A DNA stretch of 47,156 nucleotides from Ochrobactrum sp. Q0168. GTDB taxonomy: Bacteria > Pseudomonadota > Alphaproteobacteria > Rhizobiales > Rhizobiaceae. A program made the position numbers and the translations under genes. Location of the stretch: positions 1 to 47,156 of the forward strand of contig NZ_JAELXQ010000025.1 in NCBI RefSeq assembly GCF_016427605.1. The letters are read 5' to 3'. Below are positions 8,333 through 16,575 of this stretch, piece by piece. Position 1 is the first letter of the stretch. The number at the start of each line of letters is the position of its first letter. The notes under the pieces are model-generated. The model was not told the DNA's origin, made no database searches, and saw only the letters and a program-made list of their open reading frames with translations.

Positions 8333-8676
8333 GCGCGTCATCGTGACAGCCACAGAACCGCTTAAACAGAAATATCGCATAATGCGTGGGAATTCGCGAT
8401 AGAAAGTAAAGCGGGCGTATCAGATAGTGTTGAGGCACATCTCATTATCGACCGGTTCCCGCCTCGCGCCGAACCGGTCGGACATCACGTTTGATCGAGC
8501 GCTGGAGATTGATAACCCGGATCATGGGAAGAAGAAGAACTGGTGCATTTCATGTCGATAATCTGCACCGTTAACATTGGTTAGCTCAACGAAAAGATCC
8601 CTGTATGCAATAAGACAAAAAATCGTGACTGATAATCAAACACGGTTGACGGAGCGGGCTTTCGCCCGCTCAAGCG
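8333..8676. other. Convergent intergenic region with long hairpin
   Basis: No gene was found. A perfect 10-bp inverted repeat CGACCGGTTC (8449-8458) and GAACCGGTCG (8471-8480) encloses a 12-base loop. It lies 117 bases after the kinase operon and lacks a T-run. A second hairpin next to the opposing gene is listed separately. The motif GACTGATAATCA occurs at 8627-8638 (see findings). Confidence 0.5.
8652..8671 (-). terminator. Stem-loop after the YflT-like gene
   Basis: GAGCGGGC (8652-8659) pairs perfectly with GCCCGCTC (8664-8671) around a four-base loop, five bases after the TAA of the minus-strand gene. The shape fits an intrinsic terminator, but no U-run follows in the minus direction. 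Confidence 0.5.
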
Positions 8677-9263
8677 TTAAAGGTAACGGCTGCGTTCCCG
8701 TTCTATCTCCTCTTCGGTATAGGGATCGGCGTTCGCGTCGAAACGTTGCCAACCTTCCTGGACATATAGTTTGCGTCGGTCGTTGATATCCACCGGGTTG
8801 GCACCAGCCAAGATAGCGTCAGCTTCCGACACACGTTCATCCGCCACACGAGCGGTCACAAGTGAGCCACCGCGACGAACGCCTTCGGCGTATAAGTGAG
8901 CGTCTTCTTCCGATACGCCGCTCTCGGTCAGCGCCCCGATGAGACCTCCGGCGACACCCCCGACAACTGCCCCTCCGACTGCACCGGCCAATGTTGCTGC
9001 GAGCCAACCTGCGGCGACGACCGGCCCAACGCCTGGGATCGCCATGAACCCGAGCCCTGTCAAAAGACCACCGGCACCGCCGACAGCCGCACCTAGACCT
9101 GCACCGACCCCTGCGCCAGAGCCGGCATTACTCTCGCCGTCACCGTCACGGTGGTGGGAGACAATGGAAATGTCGTCTGACGGGAACCCAGCGTTTTCGA
9201 GCCGTGCCACAGCATCCTTGGCTGCTTCGTAATTATCAAATAGTACGGTAACGGTTCTCCCAT
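8677..9263 (-). pseudogene. YflT-like general stress protein, frameshifted at its start
   Basis: The frame ending at 8677 reads, from about 9257, RTVTVLFDNYEAAKDAVARL and then ENAGFPSDDISIVSHH, a typical YflT/GsiB-type N-terminal domain. A glycine-rich hydrophobic stretch (about 55 residues with GxxxG repeats) and an acidic tail ending ERERSRYL follow. The only sensible start, ATG 9263-9261, is one base out of phase (ATGGGAGAACC); one extra G would restore M-G-R-T-V-T-V. In-frame sequence above it contains no ATG and meets a stop at 9292. The first usable in-frame codon is GTG 9210, which would lose the first beta-strand. Either a real -1 mutation or a sequencing slip in the GGG run. Confidence 0.65.
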
Positions 9264-9291
9264 GTTCAAATGGCGGATGGAAGTCAAACCT

Positions 9292-9615
9292 TCACATTGG
9301 CTTCTTTGTGACATTGCCCTGGTAGTCAAGCTGGATACCCAACTTCTCGTTACCTTTCATGGCAGAGGCTTCCCAGATGCCGTTTTCTTCGTTCAATTTT
9401 AGTCCGCTTACGCCAGTATATCCTGCCTCCTCAATCCTTGATTTAGCTTGATCTTCTGTAAAGCTGTTGGCACCCTTAACCGGCGCGTCTGGATTGTTGC
9501 TATCAGGCGTTGCTACCGCTGGAGTTTCCGGTGAGGTTTTGCCAGTGTCCTGAGCGAACACAGCCGAAGGCGCGATGATACAAGCGCTCAAGAACGCTAA
9601 CATTCAGATTTTCAT
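9292..9615 (-). pseudogene. Secreted PepSY-like small protein with TGA at codon 4
   Basis: The natural start appears to be ATG 9615 with GGAG nine bases upstream, but the reading is M-K-I-stop-M-L-A-F-L. From the second ATG (9603) the frame is open for 103 residues: a hydrophobic signal core (MLAFLSACIIAPSAVFA, probable cleavage after VFA), a Pro/Asn-rich linker, then SFTEDQAKSRIEEAGYTGVS and KLNEENGIWEASA, resembling PepSY-type periplasmic domains. Starting at 9603 removes the only positive residue before the signal core, which should weaken export. The stop and second ATG are adjacent, so re-initiation is possible. It probably forms an operon with the YflT-like gene 28 bases downstream. Confidence 0.55.
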
Positions 9616-9731
9616 TGTATTTCTCCAGTGAAATAAGTAACAGACATGAAATTCCCGCTTGCGGCATAAGTTCCAATAAAATTCTTCAAAGAGGAGCTAC
9701 CTACGCTTCGTGTGACGATAAGTCTTGAAGG

Positions 9732-10045
9732 CTACAGGTCAGGGAAAGCTTCTGTCGCTTGTGTCAGGTCTTCGTATTTGAAACGATACAGATGCGTTTG
9801 CAGATATAACGGAAAATAGGGTTTATTGTGAAACCCCCGGCCCGGTCTGTATCCATTGCCAGTTCCGTCCCCTAGCCGCACTTGCGCCCCCTTGCGGGGA
9901 TGAATCACCACCAGATCATCATAAGCCAGTCGATGAAGCGCGTGATGGATAGGCGCTCTGCCAACCCTGTCGTTTCGACAAGCGCCTGTTCGTTGAGCAA
10001 CGTTCCGGCTAGAATCTCCTGTTCAAGCCAACCATTTCAGGGGAA
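9732..10045 (-). pseudogene. GntR/FadR-type regulator remnant
   Basis: Minus-strand translation gives LEQEILAGTLLNEQALVETT then, after a one-base shift, GLARAPIHHALHRLAYDD and LVVIHPRKGAQVR. This is the winged helix-turn-helix of FadR-group GntR regulators. The usual R-L-x-P-G after the ILxG motif is missing and one base is lost near 9955. The frame then runs to a stop at 9734 without any FCD ligand domain. It is a decayed fragment. An unrelated plus-strand frame across the same bases has no family resemblance. Confidence 0.5.
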
Positions 10046-10595
10046 CATATGCCTGTCCGCGTTACGACTGATTTTGCGAAGCCTTTGCCATGCTTCTCGC
10101 ATTTTATCTGAAACAGGGATTACGCTATTACCTGAGTAGTCCATTTCAATTGAGTGGTTTTTCCAACAAGGCGGCCACTGCCTAAGGGTAGCCCTTCTGG
10201 TAAAGCTCCAGTAACTTCACGTCCTCCCTCAGTGGACGGACTTTCCATTTGTTTTTATTTAGCAAAAACTAATTCGTGTTTCGCTGATTGGGGTAGGTCG
10301 GTCGAGTTGAAGCCCATGAGGACTCCGTTATCCAACCGCAAGGGATCAGCACGAGAGGAAACATCGGCACAAAGCTCGCATAAAGCTTAGTGATCTTCTC
10401 GCTGTGGCTCTGGTGTCCCTAAATCGGATATGGATTGAGAAACCCGACAAAGCGTATGCACCAACCGAAGGAGCTGGAGAACGGCGCAAAAGTGCACGAC
10501 AACATTCACGACTCTGACTGGCAATCAGATGATTGTCACCGCTATGAGCGGTGACTCTTTCAGAACTGTATCTGCCTATGCGCCACATCTAAAAA
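10046..10595. other. Gene-free stretch
   Basis: Several short frames exist but none has a ribosome site or family resemblance. It contains the motif GACTGGCAATCAG at 10516-10528 and the hairpin listed next. It may hold further decayed sequence from the same unit as the GntR remnant. Confidence 0.4.
10535..10555. terminator. Hairpin after the AA_synth gene
   Basis: GTCACCGC (10535-10542) pairs perfectly with GCGGTGAC (10548-10555) around loop TATGA, 41 bases after the end of the minus-strand operon. The T-rich TCTTT follows on the plus strand only, so termination of the minus-strand operon is plausible but not certain. Confidence 0.45.
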
Positions 10596-11177
10596 TCACC
10601 GCTGCCCGTCGTCGCCCCTGACGCTTTCTTTTAATAACCCTCCGAGACGTGAGTTCAAGCGACCGCCGGTTCCCATGACGAGTGCGAAGAGTATTTCGTC
10701 GGCACGCGGGGCGTCCTGGATACCGATTTCAATGCTATTGAAATGGCTGCGCACATATGAAGCATGAATGTAGTGGACTGGTACCATGATACGATAGCCG
10801 GCGGGAGCAACTGCCTTGTTGGCCGGAACCATGGCTTTGGGATGGCCGAGCACTTCGCGCATGGCCCATCCGCCTGCCTCATGCCACACGGCACCGTGTT
10901 CGATTTCGCCGTTTAAGCCGACAACGGCCGCCTTCGAATAGACTTCTATTTTATCGCGCCCTCCCAAGGTCTCAACCAATTCGGTCGCAAGCGAATGCCC
11001 TAAGGTGCGCAACTCCGCCATAAACGGCATAAGGTTAGTCTCATACCTTCCCGAATAGGGGTTGGCGATGACAGCGCAGGCTGCCGCCATTTTGAGAGGG
11101 GTTTCCGGAGCCGGGCCCAACTCGCGATACGTCGTTTCAACCGTGACTGAACGTTTGCGAATATCAACAAGCGACAT
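10596..11177 (-). CDS. Amino acid synthesis (AA_synth, DUF1185) family protein
   Basis: This 193-residue soluble protein matches the AA_synth family in length and pattern: a start with RKRSVTVETTYRELGP, the conserved AAACAVIANPYSGRYETNL, and the later segments YSKAAVVGLNGEIEHGAVWH and APRADEILFALVMGTGGRLN. Despite the name, the reaction is not established. AAAGGA precedes the ATG by about six bases, and the gene starts 12 bases after the dehydrogenase stop, so the two form an operon. The context (beta-hydroxyacid dehydrogenase, divergent LysR) points to catabolism of a small acid rather than amino acid synthesis. Confidence 0.8.
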   Translation of the reverse strand: MSLVDIRKRSVTVETTYRELGPAPETPLKMAAACAVIANPYSGRYETNLMPFMAELRTLGHSLATELVETLGGRDKIEVYSKAAVVGLNGEIEHGAVWHEAGGWAMREVLGHPKAMVPANKAVAPAGYRIMVPVHYIHASYVRSHFNSIEIGIQDAPRADEILFALVMGTGGRLNSRLGGLLKESVRGDDGQR

Positions 11178-11189
11178 AATGCTGTCCTT

Positions 11190-12110
11190 TCAGTTCGCTT
11201 TGGTCGCTGGGTGCACCCGGTTGTGGATGAAGCGATGGATGGCGGTGTTATCGGCATTTTCGGGAAGAACTTGGAGAGCTTCGGCCCAAAGTGCGGCGCA
11301 AAGTTCCAATTGAGGGGTCTCGACAGCGTATTTCTGCTGGAGATTGTGTGCAATCGCCAGATCTTTAGCTTGAAGTGAGAGCGCAAAGCCGCCCGAATAA
11401 GTGCGTGGCAAGATAAAGGGCTTCAGTTTTGTCTCACTTGCCACATTCCTGCCAGACGATGCATTCAGAACATCTGCAAAAATCGCAGTGTTCAACTCCA
11501 TTGCTTCCGCGATGGCTGTAGCTTCGGCAACTGCAAGCAGTCCAGCTGCATAGACATAGTTATTAAGTGCCTTCATAGCATGAGCGGATGCAGGCTTGCC
11601 GGTTGGAATGAGCCGGCTCCCCATGCGTGCCAGGATCGGCCGCAACTCTTCAACGACAGCAGCATCTCCACCGACCATAATGGAAAGTTCTCCGGTACGT
11701 GCTTTCGCGACTGCACCAGAAACCGGAGCATCAATGAGCCGAATCCCGCTCTCTGCAAGGATCGAAATGAGGCGCATCGTCTCGATTGGATCGGACGATC
11801 CCATGTCGATGATCGTGCTGCCGCGTGGAAGAAAATGGGCTAGCCCTTTGCTACCATCCGCTCCGAGAATGGCAGCGTTTGTTGCGCGGCTGTTTGGCAG
11901 CATCGTGATAACGATTACACATTGACGAAAAGGTTCCAATGTCCGGTTGCCGAATAAGGTTCGGCCAAAAGCGGCTTCGCTTTCCAGCTTTCGAAGGGGA
12001 ATTTCCGAAAGGTCGTGGGCGTAGATCGTTAACTGCTGATCTCGGCTAAGATTCGCCAGCATTGGCAAGCCCATAGCGCCCAGACCGATAAATCCGATGG
12101 GGTCGTGCAT
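11190..12110 (-). CDS. NAD(P)-dependent beta-hydroxyacid dehydrogenase
   Basis: This 306-residue member of the 3-hydroxyisobutyrate dehydrogenase family has the nucleotide fold GFIGLGAMG (6-14), substrate motif DAPVSG (127-132), and catalytic K180 with N183/N184 in MKALNN. It should oxidise a small beta-hydroxy acid to its semialdehyde or keto acid in the cytoplasm. The start is set at ATG 12110, with AGGAGG 11 bases upstream. A longer frame from 12155 lacks a ribosome site and would add 15 residues before the Rossmann strand. It is first in a two-gene operon, transcribed divergently from a LysR gene. Only 41% or so of such enzymes' substrates can be guessed from context; here the substrate is open. 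Confidence 0.85.
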   Translation of the reverse strand: MHDPIGFIGLGAMGLPMLANLSRDQQLTIYAHDLSEIPLRKLESEAAFGRTLFGNRTLEPFRQCVIVITMLPNSRATNAAILGADGSKGLAHFLPRGSTIIDMGSSDPIETMRLISILAESGIRLIDAPVSGAVAKARTGELSIMVGGDAAVVEELRPILARMGSRLIPTGKPASAHAMKALNNYVYAAGLLAVAEATAIAEAMELNTAIFADVLNASSGRNVASETKLKPFILPRTYSGGFALSLQAKDLAIAHNLQQKYAVETPQLELCAALWAEALQVLPENADNTAIHRFIHNRVHPATKAN

Positions 12111-12126
12111 CCTTCGGATGTCCTCC

Positions 12127-12141
12127 TTATAACGCGTATAA
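12127..12141. promoter_or_regulatory. Palindrome in the LysR/dehydrogenase divergent region
   Basis: TTATAACGCGTATAA has perfect 5-bp arms around ACGCG and lies between the two divergent genes, 17 bases above the dehydrogenase start. It contains a T-N11-A core as bound by LysR-type proteins. The position fits regulation of the dehydrogenase/AA_synth operon by the adjacent LysR. Confidence 0.4.
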
Positions 12142-12215
12142 TTTGCAAGCGTCACTATAGTTGTTGACCTTCGTGTCGGCTTATGCCGTTTTAATGCGAC
12201 CTATAACATTCAGGC

Positions 12216-13121
12216 ATGGATATGCGTTTCAAGCTCAGGCAAATGGAAGTGTTTCGCGCTGTTATGCTGACCGGCTCCATGTCGGCGGCGGCCCGTCTGC
12301 TCAATATTACGCAGCCGGCGATCAGCCGACTGGTCGCCTATACAGAACAAAGTCTCGGATTGACGTTGTTTGAACGGGCTGGTGGCAAACTCGTCCCGAC
12401 GGCCGAAGCACAACTGCTTCTTTCCGAGGTTGAAAAACTCTTCGAAGAGGCGCGCCATGTCGACGAGCTTGCCCGCGAGTTGGCGAAGCGCCCGGGCGGC
12501 ACATTAACGATTGCGGCAAGCCCCAGTCTGGCGCTCGGTTTCATACCGCCCGTTATCGCGCGTTTTCTAGCTGTGCATCCACAAGTGCATGTGAAATATC
12601 ATACCACGCTTCTGGCCGACATGCCGCGTGAACTGATGGGGCGGCAGGCAAATATTGCGATCTCTGTTCTGCCGATAGATGACCCAGGCCTGATCTGTGA
12701 ACCGCTGATACAAGGCAAAATGGTTTGTGTAGTTCCGAAAATACATGAACGAGCGGGACAGATGGAAATCTCTCTTGAAGAGATCGGTGCGTATCCGGTG
12801 GTGATGTATGATCACTCCATTCCCTTCGGTCGCCTGATCGCAAAGGCGTTCGAGACCGTTTGCGTCACACCGCAAATCGTGATGGAGGTGCCCCGCGCGG
12901 AGTTGGCGATCGCTATGGTACGTGCCGGGATAGGACTAACAATTGTCGACGAATTTGCTGTTGCCGGTGGCATAGCTGCTGATCTCGTGCGGATACCGAT
13001 CGTCGAACAGATTGGGATCGAGCTTTCACTTCTGCAGTCGCGTTATGGTCCTCCACCGAGCCAAAACGCAAGAGCCTTCATCGACATGTTGAGGTCTCAG
13101 CTGAAACGCCGGGATGTTTGA
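12216..13121 (+). CDS. LysR-family transcriptional regulator
   Basis: This 301-residue protein has an N-terminal winged helix-turn-helix (about 5-65; RQMEVFRAVMLTGSMSAAAR and LNITQPAISRLV) and a periplasmic-binding-protein-like effector domain (about 92-295). It diverges from the dehydrogenase/AA_synth operon with 105 bases between starts, the usual arrangement for a LysR controlling its neighbour. The ribosome site is weak; ATG 12222 is an equally possible start. The 3' end lies only 16 bases from the opposing IclR gene's end. The effector is unknown. Confidence 0.92.
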   Translation: MDMRFKLRQMEVFRAVMLTGSMSAAARLLNITQPAISRLVAYTEQSLGLTLFERAGGKLVPTAEAQLLLSEVEKLFEEARHVDELARELAKRPGGTLTIAASPSLALGFIPPVIARFLAVHPQVHVKYHTTLLADMPRELMGRQANIAISVLPIDDPGLICEPLIQGKMVCVVPKIHERAGQMEISLEEIGAYPVVMYDHSIPFGRLIAKAFETVCVTPQIVMEVPRAELAIAMVRAGIGLTIVDEFAVAGGIAADLVRIPIVEQIGIELSLLQSRYGPPPSQNARAFIDMLRSQLKRRDV

Positions 13122-13137
13122 GTTGTAGTCATCTAGC

Positions 13138-13929
13138 TCAGAATGCCGCGCTGCCGGTCAGCTTTATAGCCATGCGGGTTGCCACTTCCTGAAGAGGTAG
13201 AAGAAGTTTGTCCTGGGCTGCTTTCTCCGTTACCGCGCTCTTGAGATAGATGACGTTGATCGCACCAAAAATCCTGTCAGCAGTCATGATCGGTACGCCG
13301 ATGCTGAAAAACTTGGATTCGTAGTAAGAGCGGGAATAGCTTTCCTCCATTGTCGCGAATCCCTGTTTGCGGATCGCTGCGAGTTTCACATTCAGCAAAG
13401 GAAGGTTACGCGCGATATCGTTCCAGGCGGCCGGATCAGCGGCCGCCCGAGCAAGATAATCCTCCCGTTCGCTTTCGCTACAATTGGCAAGATAGGCCAG
13501 ACCGAGGCTTGTGGCGAGAACTGGAGCGCGAAAGCCGGATGCCCGTTTGAAATGCAAGGGTTCGTTGTTTCGCGACGATTGCACCACAAGCATGGCATCG
13601 TGATCAAACAGTGCAACATCAGATGGCCAGCCGATCTGCTGCCGGAAGTCAGCAAGATCGTCGGAAACGATGTCGCTGACTATCCGATGGCGATCATAAG
13701 CGGTGCCGAGTGAAAGAGTTTTTCCCGTGGGCCGATAGATTGCCTGATCCTTGTCCCGCAACACGTAACCTGCTGCGATCAAGGTCTCAAGCATCCGAAC
13801 GACGGTGGCTTTGTCGATGCCTGTCACATGATGGATTTCGGCCACATTCGCCCGCGATCCGAGTCGGTTTACGCCTGCCAGCACTTCCAGCACACGAAGA
13901 GCGGCTGTAACCGGTTTGTATGATGCCAT
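13138..13929 (-). CDS. IclR-family transcriptional regulator (liv/CoA cluster side)
   Basis: The 263 residues hold a winged helix-turn-helix (about 8-70, with VTGIDKATVVRMLETLIAAG) and an IclR effector domain (about 80-255, with FSIGVPIMTADRIFGAINVI). ATG 13929 is chosen because AAAGGGG lies about nine bases upstream; 13977 would add 16 poorly conserved residues. It lies just downstream of the liv-type permease genes on the same strand (47 bases after), so it may be co-transcribed with the importer. It is the best candidate to bind the IclR-like palindrome at 18789-18803, though this is inference. Confidence 0.9.
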   Translation of the reverse strand: MASYKPVTAALRVLEVLAGVNRLGSRANVAEIHHVTGIDKATVVRMLETLIAAGYVLRDKDQAIYRPTGKTLSLGTAYDRHRIVSDIVSDDLADFRQQIGWPSDVALFDHDAMLVVQSSRNNEPLHFKRASGFRAPVLATSLGLAYLANCSESEREDYLARAAADPAAWNDIARNLPLLNVKLAAIRKQGFATMEESYSRSYYESKFFSIGVPIMTADRIFGAINVIYLKSAVTEKAAQDKLLLPLQEVATRMAIKLTGSAAF

Positions 13930-13976
13930 GCGTTGGCCCCTTTCAATCTGCGGTCTGTCGCTCTGCAAAAAATGCA

Positions 13977-14996
13977 CTATGTCCTCTGCTTCTTGGAACG
14001 GTCAAGCAGTGTTCCGAGAATACCTTTCGGCATGTAAATGATGAAAAATACGAGCAGCAAGCCGTATATTACCCCGTCCAAAGAAAGAGCACGTGTGCCG
14101 AGAGTGGCTGTGAGCCAGTCCGAACCTTGCGTGAACAAGCGCAATCCCTCAGAGAGCGTCTGGGTAAAAATCGCCCCTACCGTCGGTCCGAGCAATACCC
14201 CCATTCCACCGGCGACCACGCCGAAAACGATGCTCAGGGAGACGTTCAAGCCGGATATGGTTTCCGGCCCCACATACATTTGATATTGCGCAAAGAAAGC
14301 GCCGCCGAGAGCAGTCAGGGCTGCGGAGATGGCCGTGATTTTGAGCTTTTCTCGGGTCACACTGATACCGACCGCTGCGGCAGCGTCTTCGTCTTCGCTG
14401 ATCGCTTCCAGTGCGTAACGATCCATGCTGCTATCCAGTTTCTTCCAGACCCACAGCGTTGCCAGCCAAAGGACCAGAACAACAAAGTAGGCCACGGTGC
14501 GGTTCGATTCAAACTGGACAGCGATGAACGACAAGCCGTCGCCTTCCCGTATGGGCTGCGTGCCGAGCGATCCACCAGTATAGTCGCGTAACCCCACGAT
14601 ACAGAGGCGGACGAATTCCACCATCGCCAATGTCAGCAATGCGAAATAGTGTCCTTTGATGCGCTGCGTAAAGCTTGGATAGCCGATCAGCATGGCAAAA
14701 ACGACAGCAATGGCTACGGCCAGCGGAATGCCGATCAATGGTGTCAGGCCAAGCCAGTTCCAGAGCATCACGGTCGTATAGGCGCCAATTCCGGTAAATG
14801 CGCCATGACCCAATGAAGTAAGACCATGACGTCCCATCAGCGACCAGGACGTATAAATCTGTGCCCAGAGCAACATCTGGATAATGAGATGCAGATAGTA
14901 ACGGGAGGCGTCGGCGAAAGCCAAGCCCAGCAGGAATGGCAGGATGCAAAGACCTGCAAGAGCTGCGATTGTTACCGTTCGTTTTGTATTGGACAT
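13977..14996 (-). CDS. livM: Branched-chain amino acid-type ABC permease (LivM)
   Basis: This 339-residue inner-membrane permease has about ten hydrophobic segments and the LivM landmark SLMGRHGLTSLGHGAFTGIG, as well as the cytoplasmic loop ALEAISEDEDAAAAVGI that contacts the ATPases. ATG 14996 is chosen because GGGGAGG lies 8 bases upstream and its frame starts right after the LivH stop (14999). A longer frame from 15077 would overlap livH by 78 bases. It works with LivH, LivF, LivG and the binding protein. The class carries branched-chain amino acids, but also aromatic acids, amides and urea, so the symbol denotes family, not substrate. Confidence 0.9.
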   Translation of the reverse strand: MSNTKRTVTIAALAGLCILPFLLGLAFADASRYYLHLIIQMLLWAQIYTSWSLMGRHGLTSLGHGAFTGIGAYTTVMLWNWLGLTPLIGIPLAVAIAVVFAMLIGYPSFTQRIKGHYFALLTLAMVEFVRLCIVGLRDYTGGSLGTQPIREGDGLSFIAVQFESNRTVAYFVVLVLWLATLWVWKKLDSSMDRYALEAISEDEDAAAAVGISVTREKLKITAISAALTALGGAFFAQYQMYVGPETISGLNVSLSIVFGVVAGGMGVLLGPTVGAIFTQTLSEGLRLFTQGSDWLTATLGTRALSLDGVIYGLLLVFFIIYMPKGILGTLLDRSKKQRT

Positions 14997-14998
14997 GG

Positions 14999-15868
14999 TC
15001 AGCGCCTCCCCATGAGACCTTGAGGCCGGATAAACATCATGACGATAAAAAACAGGAATGCGATGGCGTAACCCCATTCCGTCGCGAAGCAGGAACCGCC
15101 GACAGAGATAAACTGGGAGATGATGATTGCCGCGATGAAGCCGCCAATCAGATTTCCAAGCCCACCGAGAACACAGACCATGAAGACGAGCGGGCCGAAC
15201 TGCAGACCGATGTGCGGATAAATGTCGAATTGGAGGGCCATCAGAGCTGCAGCAAGACCGGCAAGACCGCCGCCAATAGCGGATGTGACGCCATAGATGC
15301 GACCGCTATCGACGCCCATCAACGGCATGATTTGCCGGTCTTGGCTGAGCGCCAGAATAGCCATGCCTGTATAGGTGCGGCGGAGAAAAAGCATCAGAAG
15401 AGCCATGGCTGCGACAGCAACGCCGAAGGTGACTACGCGGGACCATGCAAAATACATGTCGAAGAAAGAGATCGAGCCAAGCTCGATGCCCATGTTGCGG
15501 TATTCAATACCGAAGGCCATGGTGGCGCCAGCCTGCAGCAGGACGAGAATGCCACCCGTCGCCAGAAGCTGGTTGATCGGGGGCGAGGATAGCAAGGGGC
15601 GGATGACGAAGAAATGGAGCGCCAGTCCCACCAGTGCGGTCAGAAATATGCCGCACGCATAGGAAAGAAATATGTCAACGCCGAGGACTGCGTGCATGAA
15701 ATAGATAGCATACATACCAACCATGACGACTTCCGCGTAGCAGATCCACACGACATCGATCACACCGAAGATGAGATTGAGGCCGAGCGAGAGAAGCGCC
15801 AGAAGCCCGGCCAGAAGCAGACCGTTCAATACGGCTTCCAGAAAGAAAATATCGAAGGAACAGGTCAT
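14999..15868 (-). CDS. livH: Branched-chain amino acid-type ABC permease (LivH)
   Basis: This 289-residue permease has about eight membrane segments and the LivH signatures GLLALLSLGLNLIFGVIDVV near the N-terminus and RTYTGMAILALSQDRQIMPL plus MGVDSGRIYG in the coupling loop. Its start overlaps the livF stop by 4 nt and its stop is 2 bases from livM. It forms the membrane channel of the importer with LivM. The gene order (binding protein, G, F, H, M) is slightly different from E. coli but common in Hyphomicrobiales. Confidence 0.9.
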   Translation of the reverse strand: MTCSFDIFFLEAVLNGLLLAGLLALLSLGLNLIFGVIDVVWICYAEVVMVGMYAIYFMHAVLGVDIFLSYACGIFLTALVGLALHFFVIRPLLSSPPINQLLATGGILVLLQAGATMAFGIEYRNMGIELGSISFFDMYFAWSRVVTFGVAVAAMALLMLFLRRTYTGMAILALSQDRQIMPLMGVDSGRIYGVTSAIGGGLAGLAAALMALQFDIYPHIGLQFGPLVFMVCVLGGLGNLIGGFIAAIIISQFISVGGSCFATEWGYAIAFLFFIVMMFIRPQGLMGRR

Positions 15869-16575
15869 CGGGTGATCCCCATATAGGAGTGTCGAACAGA
15901 TTCAGATCCCATCATCTCTTCTGCTGTTCCGCTGGTTTGGATGTGACCGGTTTCAAGCAGATAGGCTCGATCGACCACCTTCAGCACCTGCTTTACGTTT
16001 TGCTCAACTATGAGCACGGTATAGCCCTCATTTCGAATACGGCGGACAAGGTCGAAGACTTGCGAGACCACAACGGGCGCCAGTCCCGTCGACGGTTCAT
16101 CGAGAAGGATGAGTTTGGGCTTGCTCATAAGGGCGCGGCCGATGGCGCACATTTGCTGTTCCCCGCCGGACATGGTGCCCGCATGTTGATGACGCCGTTC
16201 TTTCATGCGCGGAAAGAGCTCATAGACGTAATCGAGCCGCTCCCGATAATGAGCACGAGCGCCCCGGGGAAACGAACCCATGCGCAGGTTTTCCTCGACT
16301 GTCAGTTTGGGAAAGAGGTGGCGGTTTTCCGGTACATGCGCGATACCGGTATCTATGATCTTATGGGGTGCGGTTGCACGCAGATCGATGCCTTCCATCG
16401 TCATGCGCCCATCGGTGGCGGGCAACATGCCGGAAATGACCCGCAGCAGCGATGTTTTCCCGGCGCCATTCGCGCCAATGACTGCAACGGCCTCACCGGC
16501 GTTGACGCGCAAATTGATGCCGCTGAGGGCGCGGAAAAAACCGTAGGATGCGGACACGTTCGTCAGCTCAAGCAT
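15865..16575 (-). CDS. livF: ABC transporter ATP-binding protein (LivF)
   Basis: This 236-residue ATPase has Walker A GANGAGKTS, the ABC signature MSGGEQQMCAIGRAL, Walker B LILLDEPSTGL and the H-loop region VEQNVKQVL. The length and the QQMCAIGRAL form fit LivF. It overlaps livG by 8 nt and livH by 4 nt, so it is translated as part of one operon. It drives substrate import on the cytoplasmic side together with LivG. Confidence 0.92.
   Translation of the reverse strand: MLELTNVSASYGFFRALSGINLRVNAGEAVAVIGANGAGKTSLLRVISGMLPATDGRMTMEGIDLRATAPHKIIDTGIAHVPENRHLFPKLTVEENLRMGSFPRGARAHYRERLDYVYELFPRMKERRHQHAGTMSGGEQQMCAIGRALMSKPKLILLDEPSTGLAPVVVSQVFDLVRRIRNEGYTVLIVEQNVKQVLKVVDRAYLLETGHIQTSGTAEEMMGSESVRHSYMGITR

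Noticed and set aside
9882..10139. 85-codon plus-strand frame
   Set aside because: It lies opposite a recognisable GntR helix-turn-helix remnant on the minus strand and has no family match.
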